Source: Bacteroidales bacterium (GTDB lineage: Bacteria > Bacteroidota > Bacteroidia > Bacteroidales > UBA932). Taken from it: a DNA stretch of 64,000 bases. Position 1 is the first letter of the stretch. Each line of letters begins with the position of its first letter. Under the pieces are notes generated by a model that worked only from the letters and a program-made list of their open reading frames with translations, did not search any database and was not told where the DNA came from. The DNA is taken from contig JALCMW010000001.1 of NCBI GenBank assembly GCA_022648685.1, forward strand, positions 310,001 through 374,000. The letters run 5' to 3'. A program made the position numbers and the translations under genes. Below are positions 44,555 through 54,308 of this stretch, one piece after another.

Positions 44555-45469
44555 TTATCTCAGCCCCATTTTCATCAACATTTTTTTAGGGTAGTTTGTA
44601 GTGATAGCTTTGAGATCTGAAGCATTATTCATATAATAATTCATATCATCATCGCTGTCAGCTACAAAAATACTCAGTTTTATCTTAGCCTTTGCGAATT
44701 CATCGATGGTTCTGGCACCGCCGTCATGAGTCATAAATGCAGTTGAAAGATTCGCCCAAGGATAACTTTTGCCAAGATATACTGCGGCTGACGAATTGGA
44801 CATCCATCCTATATTTATATTGCCGGCGCTTGCGTAAAGGAAAGACGAAGCCATCACTGTGGAATTCGCAGTACAGATGAATTCGACGAATTTGTTGGCT
44901 TTCTTTTCTTCTATGATTTCACAGGCACGCCTGCAGGCATTTATGGTATATTTCGTAAGTGTGGAAGGATAAGTTATATTCTTGATATCCAACCATAATC
45001 TGGTACAGCTGCCAGCTTCCATATCCACGTCCAGGAACTCACCCAGAGTGGAAATCTGTTCCCCGTTGGAAAGATTTCCGGCTTTGCGTATTTCAGCGAC
45101 GGTATGCTCCCACGGATACATACCGTTGATCTGGCAATTGGAATCGCCATGTGCGACTATGACATTGTCATCTGCCGTCCAATAAATATCGCATTCCGAA
45201 GCATAGCATTTCAACGACATGGCATAACGCAATGCAGCAATGGAATTGTCCGGATTTGCAGTGGTACCGGCCTCGGTCGAACCGCCCCTGTGGGCAACAA
45301 CTATATTGTCGCAATTCCCGGGTTCTGGAAGATCATCGCCTGTGGCCGATGTGGAATCGTTTTCGAACCACCAATCGGGAAGGGGTTCCTGCCCGTTGTC
45401 TTTAGAGCAGGAAACAGTAGTAAAAATTACAGTAGCAAGAAAAGGATACAATAGATATCTCAGTTTCAT
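44555..45469 (-). CDS. Glycerophosphodiester phosphodiesterase family lipoprotein
   Basis: 304 residues from the ATG at 45469; an earlier in-frame start would overlap the upstream gene. Signal peptide with lipobox TVSCSKDN, an acidic linker, then a GDPD barrel: VVAHRGGSTEAGTTANPDNS, YASECDIYWTADDNVIVAHG and TRLWLDIKNI. The usual PEN is PDN and the usual HD is HGD, so the site is altered and the substrate may differ from common GDPDs. It is the last gene of the sigma/FecR/SusC/SusD unit, 4 bases after the BACON lipoprotein, which points to a glycerophosphodiester as the target. Confidence 0.87.
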   Translation of the reverse strand: MKLRYLLYPFLATVIFTTVSCSKDNGQEPLPDWWFENDSTSATGDDLPEPGNCDNIVVAHRGGSTEAGTTANPDNSIAALRYAMSLKCYASECDIYWTADDNVIVAHGDSNCQINGMYPWEHTVAEIRKAGNLSNGEQISTLGEFLDVDMEAGSCTRLWLDIKNITYPSTLTKYTINACRRACEIIEEKKANKFVEFICTANSTVMASSFLYASAGNINIGWMSNSSAAVYLGKSYPWANLSTAFMTHDGGARTIDEFAKAKIKLSIFVADSDDDMNYYMNNASDLKAITTNYPKKMLMKMGLR

Positions 45470-45473
45470 ATTA

Positions 45474-47543
45474 TTAATCTTTATGATTTTTAACACATCT
45501 TATAGCTCCGGCCGCATTCCCGATATCGAATGAGTCATTAAGACACATATCGGCGGTAGTTGAACTTTTAGTATAGAAACGCCATTGCGTTGTTTTTGTC
45601 GAACTGTATGTCTTGCCGAGGATAGGGATAAGAGCGTAATAACGGCAATTGTTGCTTGTTGCATTTGCCCCGTAATCGTAACCGGAAGCATAAAGTCTCC
45701 AGCCCTGAGGGAACATGCCGAAGCCGAAAGAATCTGCGGAAGTTGCTCTTGAAGCGCCTGGATTGTATTCATTATTAAGCCATTCGGCGGCACGGAGATA
45801 TGCCGCGACATTGCTTGAAGTTCCGGTAGCCATACCCGAATATGTAGCCTCGGATTCGTTTACAGGATAAGCAGCTTCTTGAAGAGAGTACACCGAATAT
45901 ATGAGATCCTTCCAGTCCTGCATGCTGGCTATGTGCCAGCCGTAAGGGCATATGCCCTGGATCTGGGCGGCAACTTCAGGATATTTCGTCTCTATTTCGG
46001 CATCACCGTCAGCCGTCTGTGCATAAGTATTCAATGTGGCGGCACTTAGAGTCTCTATCGGAATCTTATTTCCGACTGCGTCCAAGTAGGAAATGCCCGG
46101 TTCTCCCAGACAATAAGGTCTTACTTTGCTCGGGCACAAAGCGCCCTCGGGCATACCTCCGACAGCCTCATCCAGAGTATAAAGTCTCCCGTACTGCGAT
46201 GCCACGGTAGTGATTCCGTCGCTCATCATGCTTTCAACCAGAGAACCTCCGTTCTCTTCCGTATCATAAGCACTGTTTCTTACGGAATATGTCGTTTCGG
46301 TATAGCCTCCCGTTTTAGTACCCGGGACAAGACCGCTTCCGAGTTTATAGGTCCCGATAGAAGAGCCTCCGTTCCAATGTAGACCGGCAGCCATCCATGT
46401 CCTGGTTTTGCCATCCCTGTTGACATAATTTTTTACAGGATAGGAAGACAACTCATCGTCAGGAAGACAATTGGTATTAGTGACTCTCGCCCATGACCAT
46501 GTCAGATTATCGAAATCGACTGTAAGCAGTCTAAGACCATCTACGTCTATGACAGGACCCAGGGGCAGCTCATCGGATGCCGAAGATATTTTCTTCACAA
46601 CTCCGTCTTTTGCCAAAGCATAGTAAGGGTACCCGGCAATTCTGGAACCGACATTGAAATTAATATCGTTTTTACCATCAGCGGTATTCATGAAATAGGT
46701 TTCGGCTGTATAAATACCGGAAGAAACTTTGTCCATCTGTATGGAACTTCCGATATCCAGACCATTACCGGCCCCTCCGTACATATAATAATATTTATCC
46801 ATCGCAAGCTGGGTCACGGTAATATCCAGAGTCGCTTCGCTGGTAGTCGCAGTACCGACGGTAATTGTGAATGTGGCGGTACGTGAAGATTCGCTGTTTG
46901 TCCATTGGGAAGCGGTCAATGTAACTTTTCCGCTTCCGTCACTTTTCCATGAAAGCCAATCGGAACTGCCTTCGTCATATGTTACGGAAAAGCCATAGGC
47001 TTCCCCCATATTGGTATCATAAACGATATCATAGTCTCCGCCCACGGCCATATATTCTATGTCCTTTGTATCGGAAGAAACGGAAGCGTCAGCTAAAGCC
47101 CCGAGTTGAGTAAATGAGAAAGGGACTGTAGTCCCGTCAGAGACCTTGACATTCACAGTAAATTTACGACGGTAACCGGTATTTTCCGATACTTTCACGT
47201 CTATCCCGTGTTCATCGGTTTCATAAATATCATCGGAATAAGTATCCCTGAACGATGATGTTACCGAAGTCTTGGTAACAGTAACCCAACTTCCGGCGGA
47301 ATCGGCTTCGGCCGTCCAGTCTATATCACTTTTCGTAGTCGAGCCGCTGGCTATCGTCACAACTGCGGTATAGCTATCTTCACCGTTCGCAGTGGTCCCG
47401 TCCGCATTAAACTCAACAGGTACCGGATAAAGGGAAACCCGTGTCGTTTCATCATAGATCCCTACGTCTTCCTTGTCGCCGGCACACGAAACGGCAAGAA
47501 GAAATACAAGCAGCAATATCGTTGATATATATATTTTTTTCAT
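45474..47543 (-). CDS. Surface lipoprotein with BACON-like domains and a FISUMP-type C-terminal domain
   Basis: 689 residues. Lipobox LAVSCAGDKED at about 16-20. Residues about 35-250 form two BACON-like beta-sandwiches (WTAEADSAGSWVTVTKTS, SSDWLSWKSDGSGKVTLTAS); a middle part with LTVDFDNLTWSWARV resembles SusE/F-like binding modules. From about 390 to the end, TWMAAGLHWNGGSS, CPYGWHIASMQDWKDLI and AGAIRCVKN are the Fibrobacter-paralogous (FISUMP) pattern. It occupies the position of a surface ligand-binding protein after SusD. The ligand cannot be read from sequence. Confidence 0.8.
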   Translation of the reverse strand: MKKIYISTILLLVFLLAVSCAGDKEDVGIYDETTRVSLYPVPVEFNADGTTANGEDSYTAVVTIASGSTTKSDIDWTAEADSAGSWVTVTKTSVTSSFRDTYSDDIYETDEHGIDVKVSENTGYRRKFTVNVKVSDGTTVPFSFTQLGALADASVSSDTKDIEYMAVGGDYDIVYDTNMGEAYGFSVTYDEGSSDWLSWKSDGSGKVTLTASQWTNSESSRTATFTITVGTATTSEATLDITVTQLAMDKYYYMYGGAGNGLDIGSSIQMDKVSSGIYTAETYFMNTADGKNDINFNVGSRIAGYPYYALAKDGVVKKISSASDELPLGPVIDVDGLRLLTVDFDNLTWSWARVTNTNCLPDDELSSYPVKNYVNRDGKTRTWMAAGLHWNGGSSIGTYKLGSGLVPGTKTGGYTETTYSVRNSAYDTEENGGSLVESMMSDGITTVASQYGRLYTLDEAVGGMPEGALCPSKVRPYCLGEPGISYLDAVGNKIPIETLSAATLNTYAQTADGDAEIETKYPEVAAQIQGICPYGWHIASMQDWKDLIYSVYSLQEAAYPVNESEATYSGMATGTSSNVAAYLRAAEWLNNEYNPGASRATSADSFGFGMFPQGWRLYASGYDYGANATSNNCRYYALIPILGKTYSSTKTTQWRFYTKSSTTADMCLNDSFDIGNAAGAIRCVKNHKD

Positions 47544-47564
47544 GATCGTATTATTAATTTAGGA

Positions 47565-49058
47565 TTAACTCCAGCCTTCAGTTTGCCTGAGATTATGATT
47601 CTTGTTCAGGGAAGAGGTGCTTACAGGCCAAAGAAGGATATTGGCATTGCCTACCTTTTTGGTTTCCAGGGAAGGATTATATTCCCAGATCTTGTCAAGA
47701 CGTATCAAAGCCCACCAGATAACGCCTTCGCACGGGAACTCAAGAAAATATTCTTTCACCAGTGCATTCAACACGCCATCTTCGGTCGCATCGGTATAGA
47801 AATCTTCTTTTCCATAGGCCCTTTTGGCTATAATATTCAGCGAAGCCAAAGCACCGGGATAATCTTTCCGGTAATATTTCAGCTCTGCATCCATCATAAC
47901 CGCATAAGCGTAACGGTAATAAAGCAGATCACAGTCCATTACGACCTTTGTTGCCGACATATCGCCGAGAAATTTGTTAGGCCATGATATGATATGGCTG
48001 TCTCCGGCTCCGTAAGCGCCGTAACCGACATTGCAATCAACTCTCGAATCGTTGTTGTCTTTCTTGCTAGCCAAAAGCACATCCAGGAATTCCCGGGAAT
48101 AACTCATCCACTGTGTTTCATTGATCGGCACAGGATTCTGCTGATATTGGGAAGCCACAAGATTGCTTGGATAATAATATTGCCAATAATAGCCGCCCAG
48201 GAGTTTTTCCGTCTGGTTATTGTTCATTGCAAAAATTATTTCCTTGTTCAATTTATTGGTACGGCTGAAAACCGATGTGTAATCGTCCAGGAGACGGCTG
48301 CCTGATATGCCTATGGCATCAAGGGCATCGGAAGCCATCTTCAGATAAGAATCCCCTCCGTCCCGGGTCGAATACATCCACAATGCATAATCGGCTTTGA
48401 GCATATTTACGGCATCTGCAGTAGCAAGATACTTGTTGGAACCGAGATAATCGACATTCGCTTCGGCAGTATCTATATCGGAAGCGATCTGGGCATACAC
48501 CTTCGCTTTGTCGGTTCTTGTCGGATATGTTTCCGATTGAGTAGTTGATTCTATCGGCTGCAGATTCAAAGGCACATCACCCCAAAGACGTACAGCCCAG
48601 AAATAGCAGTAAGCTCTTGCGAAAGCAGCCTGGCCTACTGAGAAATCGCGATCTTCGTCCGTCATATCCACTTCATATGCATATTTCAGTACCGAATTGG
48701 CCTGATCTATGACCGTATAAAGCGCGGACCAGCTGGAAGATGATGATGAGCCTGTCATTTCGCTCTCTCGGACAGCAATCATATTGGCATTATTCACATT
48801 GCTTTCGAGACTGGGACCCCACATATAATCACCTACACGCAACTCGCCCCAATACCATACATTACAATAATCGGAGACGAAATTGGATCTCATCCTGTAG
48901 TATATTCCGTACGTGGATGTGGTGACATCCGATGATTCCGTCCACATATTGCTTGCGGACAATTTATTATCCTGCATTATATCCAACGCGTTACATGAAA
49001 GCATGACAGCAGCCGACGAAATGAGCAGGATATTTCTCAATATATTTTTATTATTCAT
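47565..49058 (-). CDS. SusD/RagB family nutrient-binding outer-membrane lipoprotein
   Basis: 497 residues from the ATG at 49058. Lipobox AVMLSCNALD, then the SusD helical TPR scaffold: QAAFARAYCYFWAVRLWGDV, TYPTRTDKAKVYAQIASDID and, at the C-terminus, EYFLEFPCEGVIWWALIRLD and WPVSTSSLNKNHNLRQTEGW. SusD lids its SusC partner and passes ligand to it. Lies 13 bases downstream of SusC. Confidence 0.95.
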   Translation of the reverse strand: MNNKNILRNILLISSAAVMLSCNALDIMQDNKLSASNMWTESSDVTTSTYGIYYRMRSNFVSDYCNVWYWGELRVGDYMWGPSLESNVNNANMIAVRESEMTGSSSSSSWSALYTVIDQANSVLKYAYEVDMTDEDRDFSVGQAAFARAYCYFWAVRLWGDVPLNLQPIESTTQSETYPTRTDKAKVYAQIASDIDTAEANVDYLGSNKYLATADAVNMLKADYALWMYSTRDGGDSYLKMASDALDAIGISGSRLLDDYTSVFSRTNKLNKEIIFAMNNNQTEKLLGGYYWQYYYPSNLVASQYQQNPVPINETQWMSYSREFLDVLLASKKDNNDSRVDCNVGYGAYGAGDSHIISWPNKFLGDMSATKVVMDCDLLYYRYAYAVMMDAELKYYRKDYPGALASLNIIAKRAYGKEDFYTDATEDGVLNALVKEYFLEFPCEGVIWWALIRLDKIWEYNPSLETKKVGNANILLWPVSTSSLNKNHNLRQTEGWS

Positions 49059-49071
49059 GACAAGTCTGATT

Positions 49072-52000
49072 TTAGAAGGTAATCTTGACATTTAAAAGAA
49101 TCTTACGCACAGCAGGGAAGAAATTTCCGTTCGAACTCGAAGTGGAAACAACAGAGTACATTGAATCACTGCTTCCCGCACCCATTCCGGTTTCAGGACT
49201 TACACTACCTGAAACTCCTGTGAAATAATAAAGCGTATTTCCGGTTATCCCAACCGAAAGTTTCTTCATATGGATCCTGTCGGTCCATTTTGAAGGAAAA
49301 TCATAATATAATGATACATCCCTTATACACAGATAATCGGCTTTTTCTACATTGAAATCGGATTCCCTTGAGAAATTCCTGTTGCCGAAATCAGCATCAT
49401 TGGCAAAGAATCTGGCATATTTCGCATTGTCTCCCGGATGCGTCCAGCAATCATAAACCATTTTGTCCAGGTTGGAATTGCAGTTTCCGAGAGTATTCTG
49501 GAAAAATCTCGATTTCATATAATTATATATGGAGTGGCCAAGGGCATAATCCAGATATATGTTAAGGGAAAGATTCTTGTAATGGAAAGTATTGTTGATG
49601 CCGCCGGTCGAATGAGGCATGACATTTCCCAACTTATACATATCCTCTCCGTTGATCTGTTCAGAACCGTCAGATCTTCTGGCCGAACCCGGACGATTGC
49701 ACCATTCGTAGTCTCCTACATCCTTCCTTCCAGCAACAGACAATCCGTCTCCGCGGCGATATCCATGGGACTGGGAATCATAATAAGCGGCATCGGCTTC
49801 TGCAATCGTTTGTATTATATGGTCTATTTTATATCCGTAGATACGTCCCAAAGGTTCCCCAACGGCAATTCCTCCGAAACGGTAACCACTTTCGGAAAGG
49901 GTATATCCGCCTATTCTCCATGCCTGTTTACCGTTTATGTCGGCATATTCATATTCGTCCGGGAGTGAAAGCACCCTGTTTTTATTGAAGGAATACGTCA
50001 GATCCGTTTGCCATGAGAAGTTATGCGTTTGGATATTTGCCGTATGAAGTTCCAATTCAAAGCCATAGAACCGCGCGCTTCCGACATTCGCCTTTACTGA
50101 GCTGAACGTGCCGGTGTCCGGAAGTGTTATGGAAAAAAGCATATTGTTCGTAACCTTATTATAGTAGTCAGCTACAAACCGGATCCTGTCGTTATACAAA
50201 TTAAGATCCACTCCGAGATCAAGCTGTGTAGTGGTTTCCCATTTCAGGCTTTTGTTCTGCATTGAAGAAGGAAGGGTTGTGGACAAACCGGCATAAGTAT
50301 TTGAAGTAGAATATGCGCCATAAGTATCGTAAAGACCGATCCCGTTATTTCCGGTCTGTCCATAGGAAGCCCTGAATTTGAACATCCCGACTTTGTCTTT
50401 GGAAACATGCCAGTACGGTTCTTCGGAAATGACCCAGCCAAAAGAAGCGGCAGGGAAATATCCCCATCTGTTTCCGTCCGCGAATTTAGACGAACCGTCG
50501 GCCCTGATCGTTCCAGAAAGGATATAGCGACCGTCATATTCATAATTCACACGACCGAAATATGACATGAGAGCCTGGCCGGTATCTTCATTCGAAGCTG
50601 TAAAGTTGACTCCCGAATCCAGAATAGGGACTTTGTCCGATACTGATCCGGTAGCATTCGCTGTCAGTGAAAGATAACGCCATTTCATGAAATCGTATCC
50701 CGCTGTAGCGTCTATCTTGTGCACGCGATCGAATGTCTTCGCGTATGTAAGATAAGCGGTAAATGAATCTCTCAGTGTTTCCGTCCTGGTCTCAGATGTG
50801 GAACGTGTTGAAGAGATATAGTTAGGAGTACCGTTGACCTCTCCGTAAGCATAATAACTGCCCCGGTAATTCAAATCGGTAACGGCATATTGTGCGGTAG
50901 CGGAAAGGCCGTCGGTTATTTTCCATTTCAAATTGAAGTTACCGGTAAAATCATTATTTGCCCTTTCCCTGTCATAAAAATTTTCGTAGAAAGAAGCCGT
51001 TTGCTGATTCGCATTCGTTCCTCCGGTTATCCAATGGCCTTCGTCATCATAATCCCGGTGGGTCGGTCCCATCATCAGGCCGCGGCCTACGGCATTGAAA
51101 TAATTGCCTGCCAGATAAGCCTGTTTGGAACGGGAAAAATCGAATGTTGTCGAAGCGGTAAGATGCTTGGTTACGTCAAAAGTGGTATTTCCATGCATCG
51201 TGAATATCTTGTACCCGCCCATGGCTACAATGCCGTCATCATCCAGATAACTCATCGAAGCTGCATATCTCATGTTTTTGCTTCCCCCGTTGACCCCTAC
51301 ATATTCCTTGTGCCAGAAAGCATTTTTAAACCATTGCTTTTGATAATTCGTATTCGTGAATATTATGACCTTGCTCTTATCGACAGGATCATACATCCAT
51401 TCATAACCGTCAGGCACTTCTTCCCCCTTGTTAAGATATCTGGTAGTGTACGGGGAATTCGACATTGTGTTCCCGGTGCCTGCGGCATTTGCTCCGGCAA
51501 GGATCGCGGCTCCATTGTAGGAATTCACCAAAGCCGGACGGACAAAACCGATGAATTCCCTGGAATTCATAAGATTCCAGCTTCTTGAAGGAGATTCGAA
51601 ACCAGCCTGGGAATCGAAAGTTATTTCAGGTTTCCGGTATGCGTTTCCCTTTTTCGTAGTAACCAATATGACACCGTTGGAAGCTCGCGCACCGTAAATC
51701 CCTGCGGAAGCTGCATCCTTAAGGACTTCTATGGATTCTATGTCGTTAGGATTGATGTTATTTATGCTTCTGGTTACACCGTCCACGATAACAATGGGGT
51801 CATTGCTCAACGAAATCGAAGACCCTCCGCGGATCAGCATCCTCGGAACACCTCCTGCTACATTGTTATTAGTTGCCACTCTCAATCCGGATACTTTTCC
51901 TTTCAAGGCATCCCCCACCGAAGATACCGGCGCATCATATATGGCAGAACCGTCAACTTTTGCAATGGATGTCGTAAGAGACCGGCGGGACTGTGTTCCG

Positions 52001-52614
52001 TATCCGATAACGACAGCGTCGTTCAAGATATTTCTGTTCTCATCAAGAACCACATTGATAATATCATTTCCCTCTATGGGAATCTCTTTCCCCGTGAAAC
52101 CTATAAATGAAAACAAAAGAGTCTGATTGCGTCTGGCTTCAATAACATAATTGCCGTCGATATCGGAGGTAACTCCTTTTGACGTCCCTTTGACCATAAC
52201 TCCGGCACCAATCAACGGCTCTCCCGCCTGATCGGTTATTTTGCCTTTTACAGTCACTTTTGAATCATCGACTTCATTAATGGCGGAAACGGTAAGCACA
52301 ACCGTTTTGTTGATCACTTTGTAGTCTATTCCTTTATTGGAAAACACTTCAGACAGGATCGCATCCAGGCCGGCTTGTTTCTTATGGATTGAAATTGTCC
52401 CCATAGCTTTGGAAGCGAGATCCGATTCGTAAGAAAACAGTAAGCCTGTTTGCTTGGTAATAGCTGCCGCCACTGTCTTCAGATTGCCGGATGTGAATGT
52501 CAGGTCTATATCGTAAAGCTGTTGCCTTTTTGCAGAAGCTTCACCGGAAAACCCGATGCCGACAATCACAAGAAATGCAGTTACGCAAATTTGCGAAAGT
52601 TTTTTTATGTTCAT
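49072..52614 (-). CDS. SusC/RagA family TonB-dependent transporter with N-terminal STN domain
   Basis: 1180 residues. Signal peptide (1-28), STN signalling domain (about 35-105, LKTVAAAITKQTGLLFSYES), a carboxypeptidase-like domain (VTVKGKITDQAGEPLIGAGV), TonB box region ending AVVIGYGTQSRRSLT, plug (GGVPRMLIRGGSSISLSNDP) and a 22-strand barrel ending with KILLNVKITF. The STN domain contacts the FecR anti-sigma factor at 52646, so ligand binding here should switch on the sigma factor. It imports a large ligand energised by TonB. Confidence 0.97.
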   Translation of the reverse strand: MNIKKLSQICVTAFLVIVGIGFSGEASAKRQQLYDIDLTFTSGNLKTVAAAITKQTGLLFSYESDLASKAMGTISIHKKQAGLDAILSEVFSNKGIDYKVINKTVVLTVSAINEVDDSKVTVKGKITDQAGEPLIGAGVMVKGTSKGVTSDIDGNYVIEARRNQTLLFSFIGFTGKEIPIEGNDIINVVLDENRNILNDAVVIGYGTQSRRSLTTSIAKVDGSAIYDAPVSSVGDALKGKVSGLRVATNNNVAGGVPRMLIRGGSSISLSNDPIVIVDGVTRSINNINPNDIESIEVLKDAASAGIYGARASNGVILVTTKKGNAYRKPEITFDSQAGFESPSRSWNLMNSREFIGFVRPALVNSYNGAAILAGANAAGTGNTMSNSPYTTRYLNKGEEVPDGYEWMYDPVDKSKVIIFTNTNYQKQWFKNAFWHKEYVGVNGGSKNMRYAASMSYLDDDGIVAMGGYKIFTMHGNTTFDVTKHLTASTTFDFSRSKQAYLAGNYFNAVGRGLMMGPTHRDYDDEGHWITGGTNANQQTASFYENFYDRERANNDFTGNFNLKWKITDGLSATAQYAVTDLNYRGSYYAYGEVNGTPNYISSTRSTSETRTETLRDSFTAYLTYAKTFDRVHKIDATAGYDFMKWRYLSLTANATGSVSDKVPILDSGVNFTASNEDTGQALMSYFGRVNYEYDGRYILSGTIRADGSSKFADGNRWGYFPAASFGWVISEEPYWHVSKDKVGMFKFRASYGQTGNNGIGLYDTYGAYSTSNTYAGLSTTLPSSMQNKSLKWETTTQLDLGVDLNLYNDRIRFVADYYNKVTNNMLFSITLPDTGTFSSVKANVGSARFYGFELELHTANIQTHNFSWQTDLTYSFNKNRVLSLPDEYEYADINGKQAWRIGGYTLSESGYRFGGIAVGEPLGRIYGYKIDHIIQTIAEADAAYYDSQSHGYRRGDGLSVAGRKDVGDYEWCNRPGSARRSDGSEQINGEDMYKLGNVMPHSTGGINNTFHYKNLSLNIYLDYALGHSIYNYMKSRFFQNTLGNCNSNLDKMVYDCWTHPGDNAKYARFFANDADFGNRNFSRESDFNVEKADYLCIRDVSLYYDFPSKWTDRIHMKKLSVGITGNTLYYFTGVSGSVSPETGMGAGSSDSMYSVVSTSSSNGNFFPAVRKILLNVKITF

Positions 52615-52645
52615 ATTGCTTGATTGGTATTAGTTTATAATTGAA

Positions 52646-53656
52646 TTAATCAGAGGTTTTAGTCTTCACTTCCATACGTATGCCGGTCATATATTCTATT
52701 ATCGACATGACCGTTCCCAAAGAATCAGTCTTAAGGAAACATACATTATACATTTTACCTGATCCGTCATATTCGTATCCGATAGAAACATCGAATCTGC
52801 GTTCAACGGATCTTATTATTTCAGGTATGGTGGCATCATACATTGCTATCAGATTATACTGCTGGGTAATAAATGAAGAGGCATATACAGGTTCGATCTT
52901 TATATCTCCCGTAGAAGCATTGAACAGTGCTTTCTGATTCGGAGACATCGTGACCATGCCGGCTCCTTTCGGTGAAAGGATCCTGACGGAACCCCTTTCC
53001 AGGACAACCTCGCTTCCCGTTTGGAACGTCTTTACTGAAAATGCCGTTCCAAGCACCCTTATTCCGATATTGGAAGTCTTTATGATAAACGGACATTCGG
53101 GATTTTTCGCTACATCGAAATAAGCTTCCCCACACATCTGAACAAATCGTTTCCCTTTCTTCCCGAGGACATTATAATCGATTTCCGAACCCGGCTTAAG
53201 CCACACCTTGGTACCGTCGTCAAGATTTACCAATTCGATATCCCCGGTATCGTTAAAAGCCGTAGACATATTTTCGTTACTGAACCAACTGAAAGAAGAT
53301 GCCCTGAAAAAGAAAACGGCAAAAACGACGGCAGCTGCAGCGGCCGCCCCCAAGAAGAATTTCAAATATCGTGATTTCGTTTTCTTTTCCGCAAGATTTT
53401 CCTCTTCGGCATCTATGCGTGTATTCAACCTTAGGAGCATTTCCCCGGAATCCTTTTGCAGATCCTTGGTGGAAATAGTTTCGTGCAAAGAAAAATTTGC
53501 CATTATATTGGCAAAAAATCTCTTGTTTTCCTCCGATTCCTCAATCCATGCCAAAAGAGTCTTTTCCTCTTCTTCAGTAGCTGTCTGCCTGGCATATCGG
53601 GAAATGATTTTGATTATTTCAGTGTTGGAACCTGAATCCGTACTATTTATTGACAT
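52646..53656 (-). CDS. FecR family anti-sigma factor
   Basis: 336 residues from the ATG at 53656. The cytoplasmic N-terminus (about 1-85) should bind the sigma factor; membrane helix at about 98-120 (FFLGAAAAAAVVFAVFFF); FecR domain (TAFNDTGDIELVNLDDGTKV, WLKPGSEIDYNVLGKKGKRF) and a C-terminal DUF4974-like region (IPEIIRSVERRFDVSIGYEY). It passes the SusC STN signal across the inner membrane. 31 bases separate it from SusC, 88 from the sigma gene. Confidence 0.95.
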   Translation of the reverse strand: MSINSTDSGSNTEIIKIISRYARQTATEEEEKTLLAWIEESEENKRFFANIMANFSLHETISTKDLQKDSGEMLLRLNTRIDAEEENLAEKKTKSRYLKFFLGAAAAAAVVFAVFFFRASSFSWFSNENMSTAFNDTGDIELVNLDDGTKVWLKPGSEIDYNVLGKKGKRFVQMCGEAYFDVAKNPECPFIIKTSNIGIRVLGTAFSVKTFQTGSEVVLERGSVRILSPKGAGMVTMSPNQKALFNASTGDIKIEPVYASSFITQQYNLIAMYDATIPEIIRSVERRFDVSIGYEYDGSGKMYNVCFLKTDSLGTVMSIIEYMTGIRMEVKTKTSD

Positions 53657-53744
53657 TTTGTTTCTATTTGGCGTTCGGTATATAAACACCGAAGTCTCCG
53701 GAATTACCTAATGCAATTCCGGATTTCTTCAAAAAAAATAGAAA

Positions 53745-54287
53745 CTAAACTTCAGACAGTTTGATACGCAGCTGTTTCAACGCCGAATACATATGATTTT
53801 CAACGGTACTCAGGGACAAGCCAAGCTTTTCGGCTATCTGTTTTTCGGACAGATTATCGATATAACTCATTCTGAACACTTCGCGGCAACGCGGAGAAAG
53901 GCTGTTGACAGCCTGATCTATGATATTTCTCAAATCCGCATTGAAAATACTTGCAATCACAGGATTATTGTCAGGGGCATAATAGCCGTTGATCAGGGAG
54001 GCTATGCGTTTTTCATATTCATTGCGATAATTTTCGGCAAGTCTGCCTTTTCTCAGATAGTTAAGGCATCGGTTATACACGGACCTGATAAGATAGCTCT
54101 GAAGATCACTGCCGTCATTTTCAAGCTTTTTCCTATTCTGCCAGACACCGAAAAAGACATCCTGCACGACATCATCGGCCCACGAATTGGAAAGGAACAG
54201 GCGGGCATAGGAAATGAGGGAGGGATAGCGTTCAATACAAAAAGCATTGAAAGCCTTTCTATCCCCGTTCCGGATACCGTTTATCAA
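53745..54287 (-). CDS. ECF RNA polymerase sigma factor (TTG start)
   Basis: 180 residues. Region 2: SYARLFLSNSWADDVVQDVF and FGVWQNRKKL; region 4: LSPRCREVFRMSYIDNLSEK and QIAEKLGLSLSTVENHMYSA. It should transcribe the Sus locus once FecR releases it. There is no ATG between the aspS stop (54309-54311) and the conserved N-terminus, so translation probably starts at the TTG at 54287. The frame is continuous with aspS apart from that one TAG, with seven sense codons between. A GGAAG motif precedes the TTG. Confidence 0.9.
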   Translation of the reverse strand: MINGIRNGDRKAFNAFCIERYPSLISYARLFLSNSWADDVVQDVFFGVWQNRKKLENDGSDLQSYLIRSVYNRCLNYLRKGRLAENYRNEYEKRIASLINGYYAPDNNPVIASIFNADLRNIIDQAVNSLSPRCREVFRMSYIDNLSEKQIAEKLGLSLSTVENHMYSALKQLRIKLSEV

Positions 54288-54308
54288 TTCTCTTCCCGTA
54301 GTCGTAAC

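Noticed and set aside
50890..51588. A 232-codon frame opposite the SusC gene
   Set aside because: Antisense shadow of a TonB-dependent receptor; translation looks random.
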